Source: Verrucomicrobiota bacterium (GTDB taxonomy: Bacteria; Verrucomicrobiota; Verrucomicrobiia; Limisphaerales; J093). From it: a DNA stretch of 64,000 nt. A model generated the notes under the pieces. It ran no database searches, was not told the origin of the DNA, and saw only the letters and a list, made by a program, of their open reading frames with translations. The DNA lies in assembly GCA_016716505.1 (NCBI GenBank), contig JADJWF010000004.1:310001-374000 (forward strand), read 5' to 3'. The position numbers were made by a program, and so were the translations under genes. Positions within the stretch are counted from its first letter, which is position 1; each line of letters opens with the position of its first letter. Positions 49,984-57,845 of the stretch are shown here, piece after piece.

Positions 49984-50592
49984 AGTAGGTTACGGTTTTC
50001 TCATTCAGTCCCTCGCAGCCAGCTTGCCCAATCCCGAGATCAGGCTAGGACGTTTGAGCCCGTAGGGACTCGCGCCCCGACGGGTGCAATAGGACTGAAC
50101 AGGGGGAAGCCTGCGAGAATTCGGGGGCAAGCGGCAAGCAAAATGTTGCGAAAGGGCAACCATTTTCCGGGGCCGGCGGCAGTCCGGGTCCCCCAAATCA
50201 CGGTGAACCGAACGGAGTTGACGGAGGGAGCGGGCGGGAACGCGGCTCGCGCAGGGGCGTAACCTGGAGGGGGGGCCGCATCGTGCGTCGGGCACAGCCG
50301 CCCCGACCAGTACCGCCACGCCCCAGTTACCCGCACCCGCCCCCCTCTCGCCGGGATCGCTGGCTGAACCACCCGGGCAGGAACACGAGTCCTTTCGTCA
50401 GCAATCGCACCCGCCCGCCTCGGCAGTCTTCACTCAAGTCCAAGCGCTGGATTGCCACCATCAGGTCATCGGCCGGCGCGGCGATCAGGTGGAAAACTTG
50501 GGTGGCGATGACCGCCGATGTGGCTCACGCGGGGGGATTGGGGCGCGATTGTGTTTCCCCCCGCCCCCGGTTTTGCTTTCCTTCCGGCCCGG
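49984..50592. promoter_or_regulatory. Divergent intergenic region between the Ig-like protein gene and glycosyltransferase gene
   Basis: About 600 bases between diverging genes. The first 250 bases are upstream of the Ig-like gene; the region 50190-50350 is strongly GC-rich. At 50327-50461 a minus-strand micro-ORF of 44 codons reads coherently and is listed separately. I could not identify a convincing promoter, operator or riboswitch by eye. Confidence 0.4.
50327..50461 (-). CDS. Possible 44-residue micro-ORF
   Basis: ATG 50461 to TAA 50327-50329. The peptide starts MVAIQRLDLSEDCRGGRVRL and continues LTKGLVFLPGWFSQRSRR. The frame is open without stops for another 21 codons upstream of the ATG (reading VIATQVFHLIAAPADDL), so it could also be a gene fragment or a peptide with an unusual start. 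The residue pattern is protein-like rather than the Arg/Pro/Ala noise seen in most non-coding frames here, but I know no family. It lies divergent to the glycosyltransferase gene and upstream of the Ig-like gene, in the same direction as the latter. Confidence 0.3.
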   Translation of the reverse strand: MVAIQRLDLSEDCRGGRVRLLTKGLVFLPGWFSQRSRREGGGCG

Positions 50593-51711
50593 ATGGCAGA
50601 GGCCGCGCAGCGTCGCCGGTTCGTGTTCTCGAACTATGACAGCCCGTCGAACCCGTTTTATGCGGGGGGCGGAGCGCACGCGATTCACGAGGTGGCCCGC
50701 CGCCTCGCGGTGCGGCACGAGGTGCGGGTGGTCACCGGCGCCTATCCCGGCTGCCGCGATCACGAGCGGGACGGCGTGTTCTACGAACACCTGGGCCGTG
50801 CGAACGCGGGGGGGAAGACCGGCCAGCTCTGGTTCCACTTCCGGCTCGCGGGCCGCGCGCGGCGGGGCGACTTCGACCTCTGGTGCGAAAGCCTGACGCC
50901 GCCCTTCTCCACCGCCTGCCTGCAACGGCAGACCGCGCGCCCGGTGGTGGCGCTGACGCAGGTGCTGGCCGGCGAAGGCATGCAACGCAAGTACCGTCTG
51001 CCCTTCGCGATGTTTGAGCGCGCGGGTTTGCGCACGTACCGCCACGTGATCGCGCTTTCGGGTCACCTCCGCGACAAGGTGGCGGCGATCAACCCCCGCG
51101 CCCGCATCGCGGTCATCCCCAACGGCGTCCCGCGCGAGTTGATCGAGCTTCAGCCGGAACGCGAGGAGCGCCACATCCTGTTCCTGGGCCGGTTCGACAA
51201 GGGCCAGAAGGGCATTGACCTGCTGCTCGACGCCTACGCCGGGATGGTCACGGATGTGCCGGTACCGTTGGTCATGGCTGGCGCGGGGGATCCGAAGACG
51301 GAGGCGTGGATGCGGCGGTGGATGAAGTTCCTCGAAATTGACCGCCACGTCTCGTTGCCGGGGCGGGTCAGCGGGACGCAGAAACACAACCTGCTGCGGC
51401 AGGCGTACTTCCTGGCCATGCCTTCCCGGTACGAGGCTTCGCCGATCGCGATGCTCGAGGCGTTTTGCTATGGCATGCCGGTGGTGATGTGCGATCTGCC
51501 GGAGTTGCGCGAGGTGCCCGCCACCTGCGCCGTCAAAACCCGGCCCGAGTGGGTGGTGGATTTGTCGCGCGAGATGAAACGGCTGATCCGCGACACCCCG
51601 CGCCGGCACGCGATGGGCGCCGCCGCGAAGGAATGGGTGCGCCAGTTCGACTGGGACCGGCTGGCGGCGCGCTACGAGGAATTCTTTGAAAGCGTGCTGG
51701 CAAACGGGTAA
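50593..51711 (+). CDS. Glycosyltransferase family 1/GT4-type
   Basis: A 372-residue cytosolic or membrane-associated GT-B fold glycosyltransferase from ATG 50593 (the frame opens at 50518). N-terminal acceptor domain SNYDSPSNPFYAGGGAHAIH with the Gly-rich loop; C-terminal donor domain with RHILFLGRFDKGQKGIDLLL, PLVMAGAGDPKTEAWM and FLAMPSRYEASPIAMLEAFC, the E-x7-E motif region in SRYEASPIAMLEAFCYGMPV. These match glycosyltransferases of the GT4 group that build cell-surface glycans. The next gene, a SAM methyltransferase, follows by 18 bases, and a polytopic membrane protein overlaps that, indicating a surface-glycan locus. Confidence 0.92.
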   Translation: MAEAAQRRRFVFSNYDSPSNPFYAGGGAHAIHEVARRLAVRHEVRVVTGAYPGCRDHERDGVFYEHLGRANAGGKTGQLWFHFRLAGRARRGDFDLWCESLTPPFSTACLQRQTARPVVALTQVLAGEGMQRKYRLPFAMFERAGLRTYRHVIALSGHLRDKVAAINPRARIAVIPNGVPRELIELQPEREERHILFLGRFDKGQKGIDLLLDAYAGMVTDVPVPLVMAGAGDPKTEAWMRRWMKFLEIDRHVSLPGRVSGTQKHNLLRQAYFLAMPSRYEASPIAMLEAFCYGMPVVMCDLPELREVPATCAVKTRPEWVVDLSREMKRLIRDTPRRHAMGAAAKEWVRQFDWDRLAARYEEFFESVLANG

Positions 51712-51729
51712 ACGCAGGGCGCGTTGTTC

Positions 51730-52272
51730 ATGGGCCTCAAACTCAATCTCGGCTGCGGCGAGAAGTTGCTTCCCGGCTACGTCAACTGCGACGTGCTCCC
51801 GCACGTGAAGGCCGACCGGCACTTTGACCTCAACCGCTTCCCCTACCCGTTCGCGGCGGATTCCGTGGATGAAATCTGGATGGACAACGTGCTGGAGCAC
51901 CTCGACGACGTGCCGGCCGTTATGGGCGAAGCGCACCGGATCCTCCGGCCGGGCGGGCGGCTGCGCATTCAGGTGCCGTATGCCAAGAGCGACTGGGCCT
52001 TTCAGGACCCCACGCACAAGCACTTCTTCACCGAGCAGACGATGAATTACTTCTGCGAGGGCTGGCCGTACAGCTACTACGTGCCGTTCCGCTACCGGCT
52101 CATCGAGGCGCGGCTCTTCGCGGACGCCAACAATTTCCGGCAGCGACTCCGCAATCTGATCCCGTTCAAGTCCGTGCTGCGTTACTTCCTGTTCAATCTG
52201 TACGACGGCGTCTATTTCGAACTCGAGAAACTTCCCTCGCCCGCCGGCGCCGTTCCCCCGCCGACCCCATGA
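51730..52272 (+). CDS. Class I SAM-dependent methyltransferase
   Basis: A 180-residue cytosolic enzyme from ATG 51730 (a TTG two codons earlier is also possible). Motif I is LKLNLGCGEKLLPGYVNCDV; motif II has the acidic residue in VDEIWMDNVLEHLDDV; post-motif region is EAHRILRPGGRLRIQVPYAK. The LGCG-GYVNCD and DNVLEHL blocks are typical of methyltransferases that act in glycan and lipid biosynthesis loci. C-terminal half HKHFFTEQTMNYFCEGWPYS is more variable. It ends in an ATGA overlap with the following polytopic membrane protein gene, which implies coupled translation. Substrate not determinable. Confidence 0.9.
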   Translation: MGLKLNLGCGEKLLPGYVNCDVLPHVKADRHFDLNRFPYPFAADSVDEIWMDNVLEHLDDVPAVMGEAHRILRPGGRLRIQVPYAKSDWAFQDPTHKHFFTEQTMNYFCEGWPYSYYVPFRYRLIEARLFADANNFRQRLRNLIPFKSVLRYFLFNLYDGVYFELEKLPSPAGAVPPPTP

Positions 52273-54908
52273 ACGCCGCCGTCCGCCCCTCGCCGATTCG
52301 CAGCCTTGGGATGGCGCTCGCCCTGTTGCTGGCGCTGCTCTCCTGGCTGTTCGCGAAAAGCTTCGAGGCCGACCACATCCTGTTCTCGAGTGACGGACCA
52401 CTGGGGAACAACGCCGCAGCCTATGCCGCGCTGCCCGAAGCCTTCTCCGGCATGTGGCTGGACCTGAACTGGGTGGGCGGCCCCGGGGGGAGCGCCTTTC
52501 CGAGCCTCACCTATCTGCTGCTGTGGGGGCTGGGGCCGTTTTACTTCGCCAAATTTTACGCCCCGCTGAGCCTGCTCTTTCTGGGACTGTCGGCGTGGGT
52601 GTGTTTCCGGCAACTCGGCTTTCGACCGTTCATCGCGACTTTCGGGGCGATCGCCGCCGCGCTGAACACTGGGTTCTTCTCGTATGCCTGTTGGGGGCTG
52701 GGCACGGTGGCCTTTGCGGTGGCGTGGACGTTTCTGGCCATCGCCGCGCTGAGCGCCACGGCCGGCGGGCGTTGGTGGGTTCGAGCGGTGCTGGCCGGTT
52801 TCGCCACCGGCATGGCGGTGACCGAAGGTTTTGATCAGGGGGCGATCCTCAGCCTGTTCGTGGCCGGTTACGCGGTGTATCGCGCGTGGGAAAACGCAGC
52901 AGGAAAGAGCGCCGCCAGGCGGTGGGCCGCGGGCGTGTTGCAAACGGCGGTGGTCGCCGTGGCCGCGGCCGTCATCGCCGCGCAGGCGCTGTCGGTGCTC
53001 ATCGGCACGCAGGTGAAGGGGGTCGCGGGCATGGCGCAAGACGCCCGCACCAAGGCGCAACGCTGGGATGACGCGACGCAGTGGAGCCTGCCCAAGGTGG
53101 AGACGCTGCGCGTGGTGATCCCGGGCCTCTTCGGCTACCGGATGGACACTCCGGACGGCGGCAACTACTGGGGCCGCGTGGGCGAACGACCCGGGATGCC
53201 CGGCACGCGGCACTCGGGTGCGGGGGTGTTTGGTGGCGTGCTCGTGACGCTGCTGGCGCTGTTTGCCGTGGGCCAGTCGTTGCGGGGCGCGTCGGGCTTC
53301 CTCTTGGCTTCAGAACGCCGTGCGGTTTGGTTCTGGAGCGGAGCGTTGATCGTTTCGCTGCTGCTTGCGTGGGGCCGGCACGCGCCGTTTTACCAGTTCT
53401 TCTACGCGCTGCCGTACTTCTCGACCATCCGCAATCCGATCAAGTTCATGCACCCGTTCAGCCTCGCGCTGGTCATCTTGTTCGGTTACGGCCTGTGCGC
53501 CCTGGCGAGGGGCTATCTCGAGTCCGCCCGCAGTGCCCCGGCCGGGGTGGCGGCGCGGTTCAAAGATTGGTGGGCGCGGGCGAATCCGTTCGAGCGGCGG
53601 TGGGTCCAGGGCTCGGTGGTCAGCGTGGCGGCGGCAATGCTCGGCTGGCTGCTGTACACGTCGGCGCGGAAGGACCTGATCGCGCACCTGAAGAAATCGC
53701 TGCCCGCCGACCTGGTGCCCCAGGTCGTGGCCTTCAGCTTCTCGGAGGTGGGTCTTTTCGTGCTGATTCTCGCGCTGGCGGCGGGTCTGGTGATTCTGAT
53801 CCTGAGCGGCGTTCTCGGGGGCGATCGCTGGAAAGCGGGCGTGGGCGGTCTGGGCCTGTTGCTCGCCATTGAATTGGTCCGCGCCAACACACCGTGGGTC
53901 AACTACTGGACCTTCACGGAGAAGTATTCCCCCACCTGGCTGACCGAGACGCTGCGGCAGAAGCCGTACGAGCAACGGGTTGCGCTTTTTCGCTTCCCGG
54001 TCCATGAGAACCTCAACCTCCTGCAGCAGATCTTCGACGGCGACTGGACCCAGCACGGGTTTCGGTACTTCAACATTCAATCGCTGGATGTCGTCCAGGA
54101 ACCGCGGCCCACGGTGGAAAACCAGACCTACCGGGCCGCGCTGAACGCGGGCGGGCCGCCGGGGTACGTGCGGTTGTGGCAGTTGACCAACACGCGCTAC
54201 CTGATCGGCCTGGCGGGCGCGTTCACGGACTCCGTGCTGAACGAGCATTTCGACGCCGCCCAAAAACGATTCCGCACGGTGCAACCGTTCACGATCACGA
54301 TGGAGAGAGCGGGCGCACCGCTCGTGGTGGTGACGAACGAGGTGGGGCCGTTTGCGCTGATCGAGTTCACCGGCGCCCTGCCGCGCGCGAAGCTGTTTTC
54401 CGCCTGGCTGGTGGACACCAACGACGCGCGGACGCTCGCCACGCTCACCAGCCCGGCGCATGACCCGACCCTCTCGGTGCTGGTCTCCACGCCGCTGCCG
54501 CCCGGCGTGCCGGCGGTTGCCGCGGGCGACACCAATCTGCCGCCGGGGACGGTCGAGTTCACCGGCTATGCACCAAAGCGCGTGGAGCTGAAAGCCACGG
54601 CCTCCCAACCCTCCATTCTCCTGCTCAACGACAAATTTGATCCGAACTGGTCGGTGCGCGTGAACGACCAGCCGGCCCCCTTGCTCCGGTGCAACTATCT
54701 CATGCGCGGCGTCTATCTTCCGGCCGGGACGCACCGAATCGAGTTCACCTATCATGTCTCGATGCGTCCGCTGGCCGTGAGCGTGGCCGCCATCCTCGCC
54801 GGGTTCGGGTTGCTGGGCTGGGTTGCCGCGGACGGGCGGCGAGCGGTCGGCAAGGTTTCCCCAACGCCGCCCGGCCCCTCCGTGTCTCCGCGCCAAAAAA
54901 TGCCATGA
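52269..54908 (+). CDS. Polytopic YfhO-like membrane protein
   Basis: An 879-residue inner-membrane protein with about twelve helices in residues 10-545, e.g. MALALLLALLSWLFAKS, FYAPLSLLFLGLSAWVCF, GGVLVTLLALFAVG, AVWFWSGALIVSLLLAWGRH and VGGLGLLLAIELVRANTPW. A soluble periplasmic portion of about 300 residues follows, with ARFDGDW-type and beta-rich content (HGFRYFNIQSLDVVQEPR, LWQLTNTRYLIGLAGAFTDS), and ends with an anchor. The NTRYLI and FDPNWSVRVNDQPAPLLRCN blocks are typical of YfhO-family proteins, which are GT-C fold, thought to act in lipid-linked sugar transfer. It overlaps both neighbours by four bases (52269-52272, 54905-54908). Confidence 0.85.
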   Translation: MNAAVRPSPIRSLGMALALLLALLSWLFAKSFEADHILFSSDGPLGNNAAAYAALPEAFSGMWLDLNWVGGPGGSAFPSLTYLLLWGLGPFYFAKFYAPLSLLFLGLSAWVCFRQLGFRPFIATFGAIAAALNTGFFSYACWGLGTVAFAVAWTFLAIAALSATAGGRWWVRAVLAGFATGMAVTEGFDQGAILSLFVAGYAVYRAWENAAGKSAARRWAAGVLQTAVVAVAAAVIAAQALSVLIGTQVKGVAGMAQDARTKAQRWDDATQWSLPKVETLRVVIPGLFGYRMDTPDGGNYWGRVGERPGMPGTRHSGAGVFGGVLVTLLALFAVGQSLRGASGFLLASERRAVWFWSGALIVSLLLAWGRHAPFYQFFYALPYFSTIRNPIKFMHPFSLALVILFGYGLCALARGYLESARSAPAGVAARFKDWWARANPFERRWVQGSVVSVAAAMLGWLLYTSARKDLIAHLKKSLPADLVPQVVAFSFSEVGLFVLILALAAGLVILILSGVLGGDRWKAGVGGLGLLLAIELVRANTPWVNYWTFTEKYSPTWLTETLRQKPYEQRVALFRFPVHENLNLLQQIFDGDWTQHGFRYFNIQSLDVVQEPRPTVENQTYRAALNAGGPPGYVRLWQLTNTRYLIGLAGAFTDSVLNEHFDAAQKRFRTVQPFTITMERAGAPLVVVTNEVGPFALIEFTGALPRAKLFSAWLVDTNDARTLATLTSPAHDPTLSVLVSTPLPPGVPAVAAGDTNLPPGTVEFTGYAPKRVELKATASQPSILLLNDKFDPNWSVRVNDQPAPLLRCNYLMRGVYLPAGTHRIEFTYHVSMRPLAVSVAAILAGFGLLGWVAADGRRAVGKVSPTPPGPSVSPRQKMP

Positions 54909-55897
54909 GCACTTTGCTTGATTTCATTCACAGTCAGCCGGGGCGGATCGGTCTGCCCGTGCTGACGTTTCCAGCGGGCCAGATCATCGGCGCGACGGTC
55001 GAGGACTTTGTCACCCGGGCTGAGGTTCAGGTGGCCGGTCAGGTGGCGCTTCGGGAGCGATACGACCTCAAAGTGCTCCTCACCTGCATGGATTTGAGCG
55101 TCGAGGCAGAAGCGTTCGGGTGCGAGGTCGCGCTGTCAGCCGACGAAGTGCCGACCGTGCCGGGCCGGCTGGTGACCACGCGCGAAGCGGCTGAAGCCCT
55201 CGCCATCCCGGCCCCCGGGACGGCGCGCACGGCGGTCGCGCTTGAGGCGGTGCGGCAGCTCAAAGCTCTGCCCGGCGGGCCGCTCGTCCTCGGGGGCATG
55301 CTGGGGCCGTTCTCGCTGGCAGCCCGGATCTACGGCGTCAGCGACGCACTGAGTCTGACCCTCGAGGATCCCGAACTCGCCCATCTGCTGGTGGAGAAGG
55401 CGACGCGCTTCCTGGTGGCCTACGCCCAAGCCTTCAAAGCGGCGGGCGCGGATGGCGTGATCATGGCCGAACCGACGGCAGGGTTGCTTTCGCCTGCGGC
55501 CCTCGGCGCCTTCTCCTCCGCCTACATTCACCGGGTGGTCACGGCGGTGGATGACGCGGCGTTCACAGTCGTGTTGCACAACTGCGCCGCTCGGATGACG
55601 CATCTCCCGCACGTGCTCGCGGCCGGCGCCCGGGTGATGCACTTCGGCCGGCCGATGGACGTGGTGGCGGCGTTGCGCGCCGCCCCTGCCGACCGGGTCA
55701 TCTGTGGCAACCTGGATCCGGCGACCTATTGGGTGCAGGCCACGCCCGACGAGATGAAGGCCGCCGCGCGGGAGCTGCTCGCCGCCACAGCCGGGTCGCG
55801 CAATTTCGTCCTTTCATCCGGTTGTGATGTGCCGCCGAAGGCCCCGCTGGCCAACGTGGACGCGTTTTTCGCCGCGCTGCGCGAGGCGAACGGCTGA
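54905..55897 (+). CDS. Uroporphyrinogen decarboxylase-family protein, methyltransferase (MtaA/CmuA) type
   Basis: A 330-residue soluble TIM-barrel protein from ATG 54905, overlapping the previous stop by ATGA. UroD family blocks are PGRIGLPVLTFPAGQIIGAT and LGGMLGPFSLAARIYG. The zinc-binding residues of methylcobamide:CoM methyltransferases are present: VVLHNCAARM (His-x-Cys) and FVLSSGCDVPPKA (Cys). Genuine HemE is a porphyrin decarboxylase with other motifs, so this is more likely a corrinoid-dependent or related methyl-transfer protein. The N-terminal frame upstream (from 54689) is out-of-phase reading of the previous gene. Its presence at the end of a glycan operon is odd; the methyl donor is unknown. 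Confidence 0.85.
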   Translation: MSTLLDFIHSQPGRIGLPVLTFPAGQIIGATVEDFVTRAEVQVAGQVALRERYDLKVLLTCMDLSVEAEAFGCEVALSADEVPTVPGRLVTTREAAEALAIPAPGTARTAVALEAVRQLKALPGGPLVLGGMLGPFSLAARIYGVSDALSLTLEDPELAHLLVEKATRFLVAYAQAFKAAGADGVIMAEPTAGLLSPAALGAFSSAYIHRVVTAVDDAAFTVVLHNCAARMTHLPHVLAAGARVMHFGRPMDVVAALRAAPADRVICGNLDPATYWVQATPDEMKAAARELLAATAGSRNFVLSSGCDVPPKAPLANVDAFFAALREANG

Positions 55898-55969
55898 GGC
55901 CGCGGGCTGGCGGCTTGGCGCGCGCGCGCAACGGCGCTAACCTCCCGGCGCCCTCAAGGCAGGGAAGTC

Positions 55970-56638
55970 ATGTCCGATCTTCGGAGAAGTCTGCGGTTCC
56001 TCATCGTCAGCGGCTTCGGCCTGCTGGTATTCGCCATCGTATTGCTGGTGCTCCAGAACCGGCGGCCGGGCTCGTTCGGAGCCGCGCCGCCCGTCGAACC
56101 CGCGTCGGCCGTTGGCGACCTGCCGGTGATTTCGGTGCTGAGCGACTTCACGCTCACCAATCAGGCCGGCCGGGTCGTACGCCGGCCTGATCTGCTCGGG
56201 TCGGTGCTCGTGGGCGACATCATTTTCACGCGCTGCCCCGGGCCGTGCGCGCGGATGAGCGCGAACCTCTCGCGGCTGCAGCGCGTGCTTGATCCGGCCG
56301 AGCCGGTGCGGTTTTTCTCCCTCACTGCCGACCCGGATTTCGACACGCCGGCCGTCCTGACCGAGTACGCCCGCCGTTACGAGGCCGAGCTTCCCCGCTG
56401 GCAGTTTTTGACCGGCACAAAAGCGGAATTGTACCGGCTGGCGACGCGGGATTTGTTGCTGGTCGTCGTGGACAACACGGCGGACACCAGCGCGCCCCCG
56501 GAGGACATGTTTTTGCACAGCACCAAGCTGGTCGTGCTCGACCGGGAGGGGCGAATGCGTGCCACCTTCGACGGCGAGGATCCCCAGGTCATCCCCCGGG
56601 TCGTCGAGACCGTCCGGAAACTGGCGCGCGGAGGCTGA
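55970..56638 (+). CDS. SCO1/SenC family copper/thiol protein
   Basis: A 222-residue protein anchored by a single N-terminal helix (FLIVSGFGLLVFAIVLLVLQ, about residues 12-31) with the thioredoxin-like domain outside. The copper ligands are IFTRCPGPCARM (CxxxC) and FLHSTKLVV (His about residue 187), the triad of SCO proteins that deliver copper to the CuA centre of cytochrome oxidase. The family blocks FTLTNQAGRVVRRPDLLGSV and FFSLTADPDFDTPAVLTEYA fit. It is followed by DUF420, an order typical of caa3 oxidase loci, but no oxidase genes are in the window; the neighbours are UroD and FHA genes instead. Confidence 0.93.
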   Translation: MSDLRRSLRFLIVSGFGLLVFAIVLLVLQNRRPGSFGAAPPVEPASAVGDLPVISVLSDFTLTNQAGRVVRRPDLLGSVLVGDIIFTRCPGPCARMSANLSRLQRVLDPAEPVRFFSLTADPDFDTPAVLTEYARRYEAELPRWQFLTGTKAELYRLATRDLLLVVVDNTADTSAPPEDMFLHSTKLVVLDREGRMRATFDGEDPQVIPRVVETVRKLARGG

Positions 56639-56666
56639 AGCCCACGCGCCCCCAACCCTTGATGCC

Positions 56667-57110
56667 ATGCAGGTCTCCGATCTTCCCGCGTTGAACGCCT
56701 GCCTCAACGGCGCGGCGGCAACGCTCTTGGTGGCGGGCTGGGTGTTCATCAAGCGAGGCCGGCGCGAGGCGCATCAGAGGTGCATGGTCGGCGCGTTCGT
56801 CATGAGCGTCCTGTTCCTGATCAGCTACGTGACGTACCACGTGCTCCGGCAGCAACAAACCGGCTCGGCCCACACCAAGTTCACCGACCCGGCGTGGTTT
56901 CGCCCGATTTACCTGTCCATCCTGGTCACCCACCTCGTCGGCGCCATTGCGATCGTGCCGATGGTGCTCGTCACGCTCTACTGCGCCCTGCGCGGGAGGT
57001 TCGAGCAGCACCGTTCTGTCGCGCGATGGACCTGGCCCGTCTGGATGTACGTGAGCGTGACGGGTGTGGTGATCTATCTGCTGCTCTACCATGTCTTCCC
57101 GCAAGCCTGA
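56667..57110 (+). CDS. DUF420 membrane protein
   Basis: A 147-residue polytopic protein from ATG 56667 (the frame begins inside the SCO gene at 56559). About four helices: ALNACLNGAAATLLVAGWVF, MVGAFVMSVLFLISYVTYHV, YLSILVTHLVGAIAIVPMVL and YVSVTGVVIYLLLYHVF. Conserved motifs LNACLNG, HQRCMVGAF, SYVTYH, FRPIYLSILVTH and VTGVVIYLLLYH, with buried histidines, identify DUF420. This family often accompanies SCO1 and the haem A/caa3 oxidase assembly genes, and is related to CtaM-like functions in Gram-positives. It follows SCO1 by 28 bases and is surely co-transcribed. Confidence 0.93.
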   Translation: MQVSDLPALNACLNGAAATLLVAGWVFIKRGRREAHQRCMVGAFVMSVLFLISYVTYHVLRQQQTGSAHTKFTDPAWFRPIYLSILVTHLVGAIAIVPMVLVTLYCALRGRFEQHRSVARWTWPVWMYVSVTGVVIYLLLYHVFPQA

Positions 57111-57224
57111 GGGCGCCGGCCGTCGGAGCCCCGGCATCGCTTGGCGAAGCGGGGCGTACGCGCTCGCCGGTGGGCCGCTCGGAGTAACCCGGGCAGGCGG
57201 GCCGGCGTCTGTCGGCAGAGCACC

Positions 57225-57845
57225 ATGGCGCGACTGACTGTCCTGACGGGTTCCGCCGCTGGTCGGGAGATGGACCTTCCGTCCGGGGTCACCGTCGTTG
57301 GCCGGGATTCCGATTGTGGTCTGGTGTTGGCCGACCCTTCGGTGTCGAGCCACCACTGCGAGATCCACGTCAGCGACCTCGGCGTTCACCTGCGCGACCT
57401 CGGCTCCACCAACGGCACTCGCATCGGTGACCGGACGGTAGAGCGCGCGGAGGTGCGAGATGGCGACGTGGTGACGTTTGGGGAAGTCGCGGTGCGTTTT
57501 GCCATTCCGCCCGTGGAGATCTCCATCCCCGCACTCGCCTCGAGCGACGAACCCGCGCAGCCGGTGCTCTCCTCCTGCGCGTTGGCGTGCTTTCACCACC
57601 CGGATTTCCCGGCGGTATTCCAATGCCCTCAATGTCGGCGGGCGTACTGCGCGAGTTGCGTTCGCAACGTCCACCTCGCGGGCGGGGCGCCGCACTGGCT
57701 GTGCCCGCATTGCAGCGCCGTGTGCCTGGCGCTGACGCCGTCGCCACCCAGGCCGCACGGCCTCATGGCCGCGTTGACCCGCAAAGGCGGAGTGTTCGAC
57801 ACCATCCGGATCGCGTTCAGCCGCGGGCCGAAGAAGAAGCGCTGA
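57225..57845 (+). CDS. FHA domain protein with B-box-like zinc-binding C-terminus
   Basis: A 206-residue soluble protein from ATG 57225. The FHA domain (residues 1-95) has the phosphothreonine-binding residues in VVGRDSDCGLVLADPSVSSH (Arg, Ser, His) and LRDLGSTNGTRIGDR (Asn). A ~25-residue linker leads to a cysteine/histidine cluster: CFHHPDFPAVFQCPQCRRAY, CASCV, and CPHCSAVC, together a B-box or RING-like double-zinc site. The tail (FDTIRIAFSRGPKKKR) is basic. Such FHA proteins with zinc-binding ends occur in PVC genomes as signalling adaptors for Ser/Thr kinases; the partner is unknown. Its 3' end overlaps the convergent RlmM-like gene by 29 bases. Confidence 0.9.
   Translation: MARLTVLTGSAAGREMDLPSGVTVVGRDSDCGLVLADPSVSSHHCEIHVSDLGVHLRDLGSTNGTRIGDRTVERAEVRDGDVVTFGEVAVRFAIPPVEISIPALASSDEPAQPVLSSCALACFHHPDFPAVFQCPQCRRAYCASCVRNVHLAGGAPHWLCPHCSAVCLALTPSPPRPHGLMAALTRKGGVFDTIRIAFSRGPKKKR

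Noticed and set aside
53310..54896. 528-codon minus-strand open frame
   Set aside because: Antisense to the YfhO-like gene; no signal, no motif.
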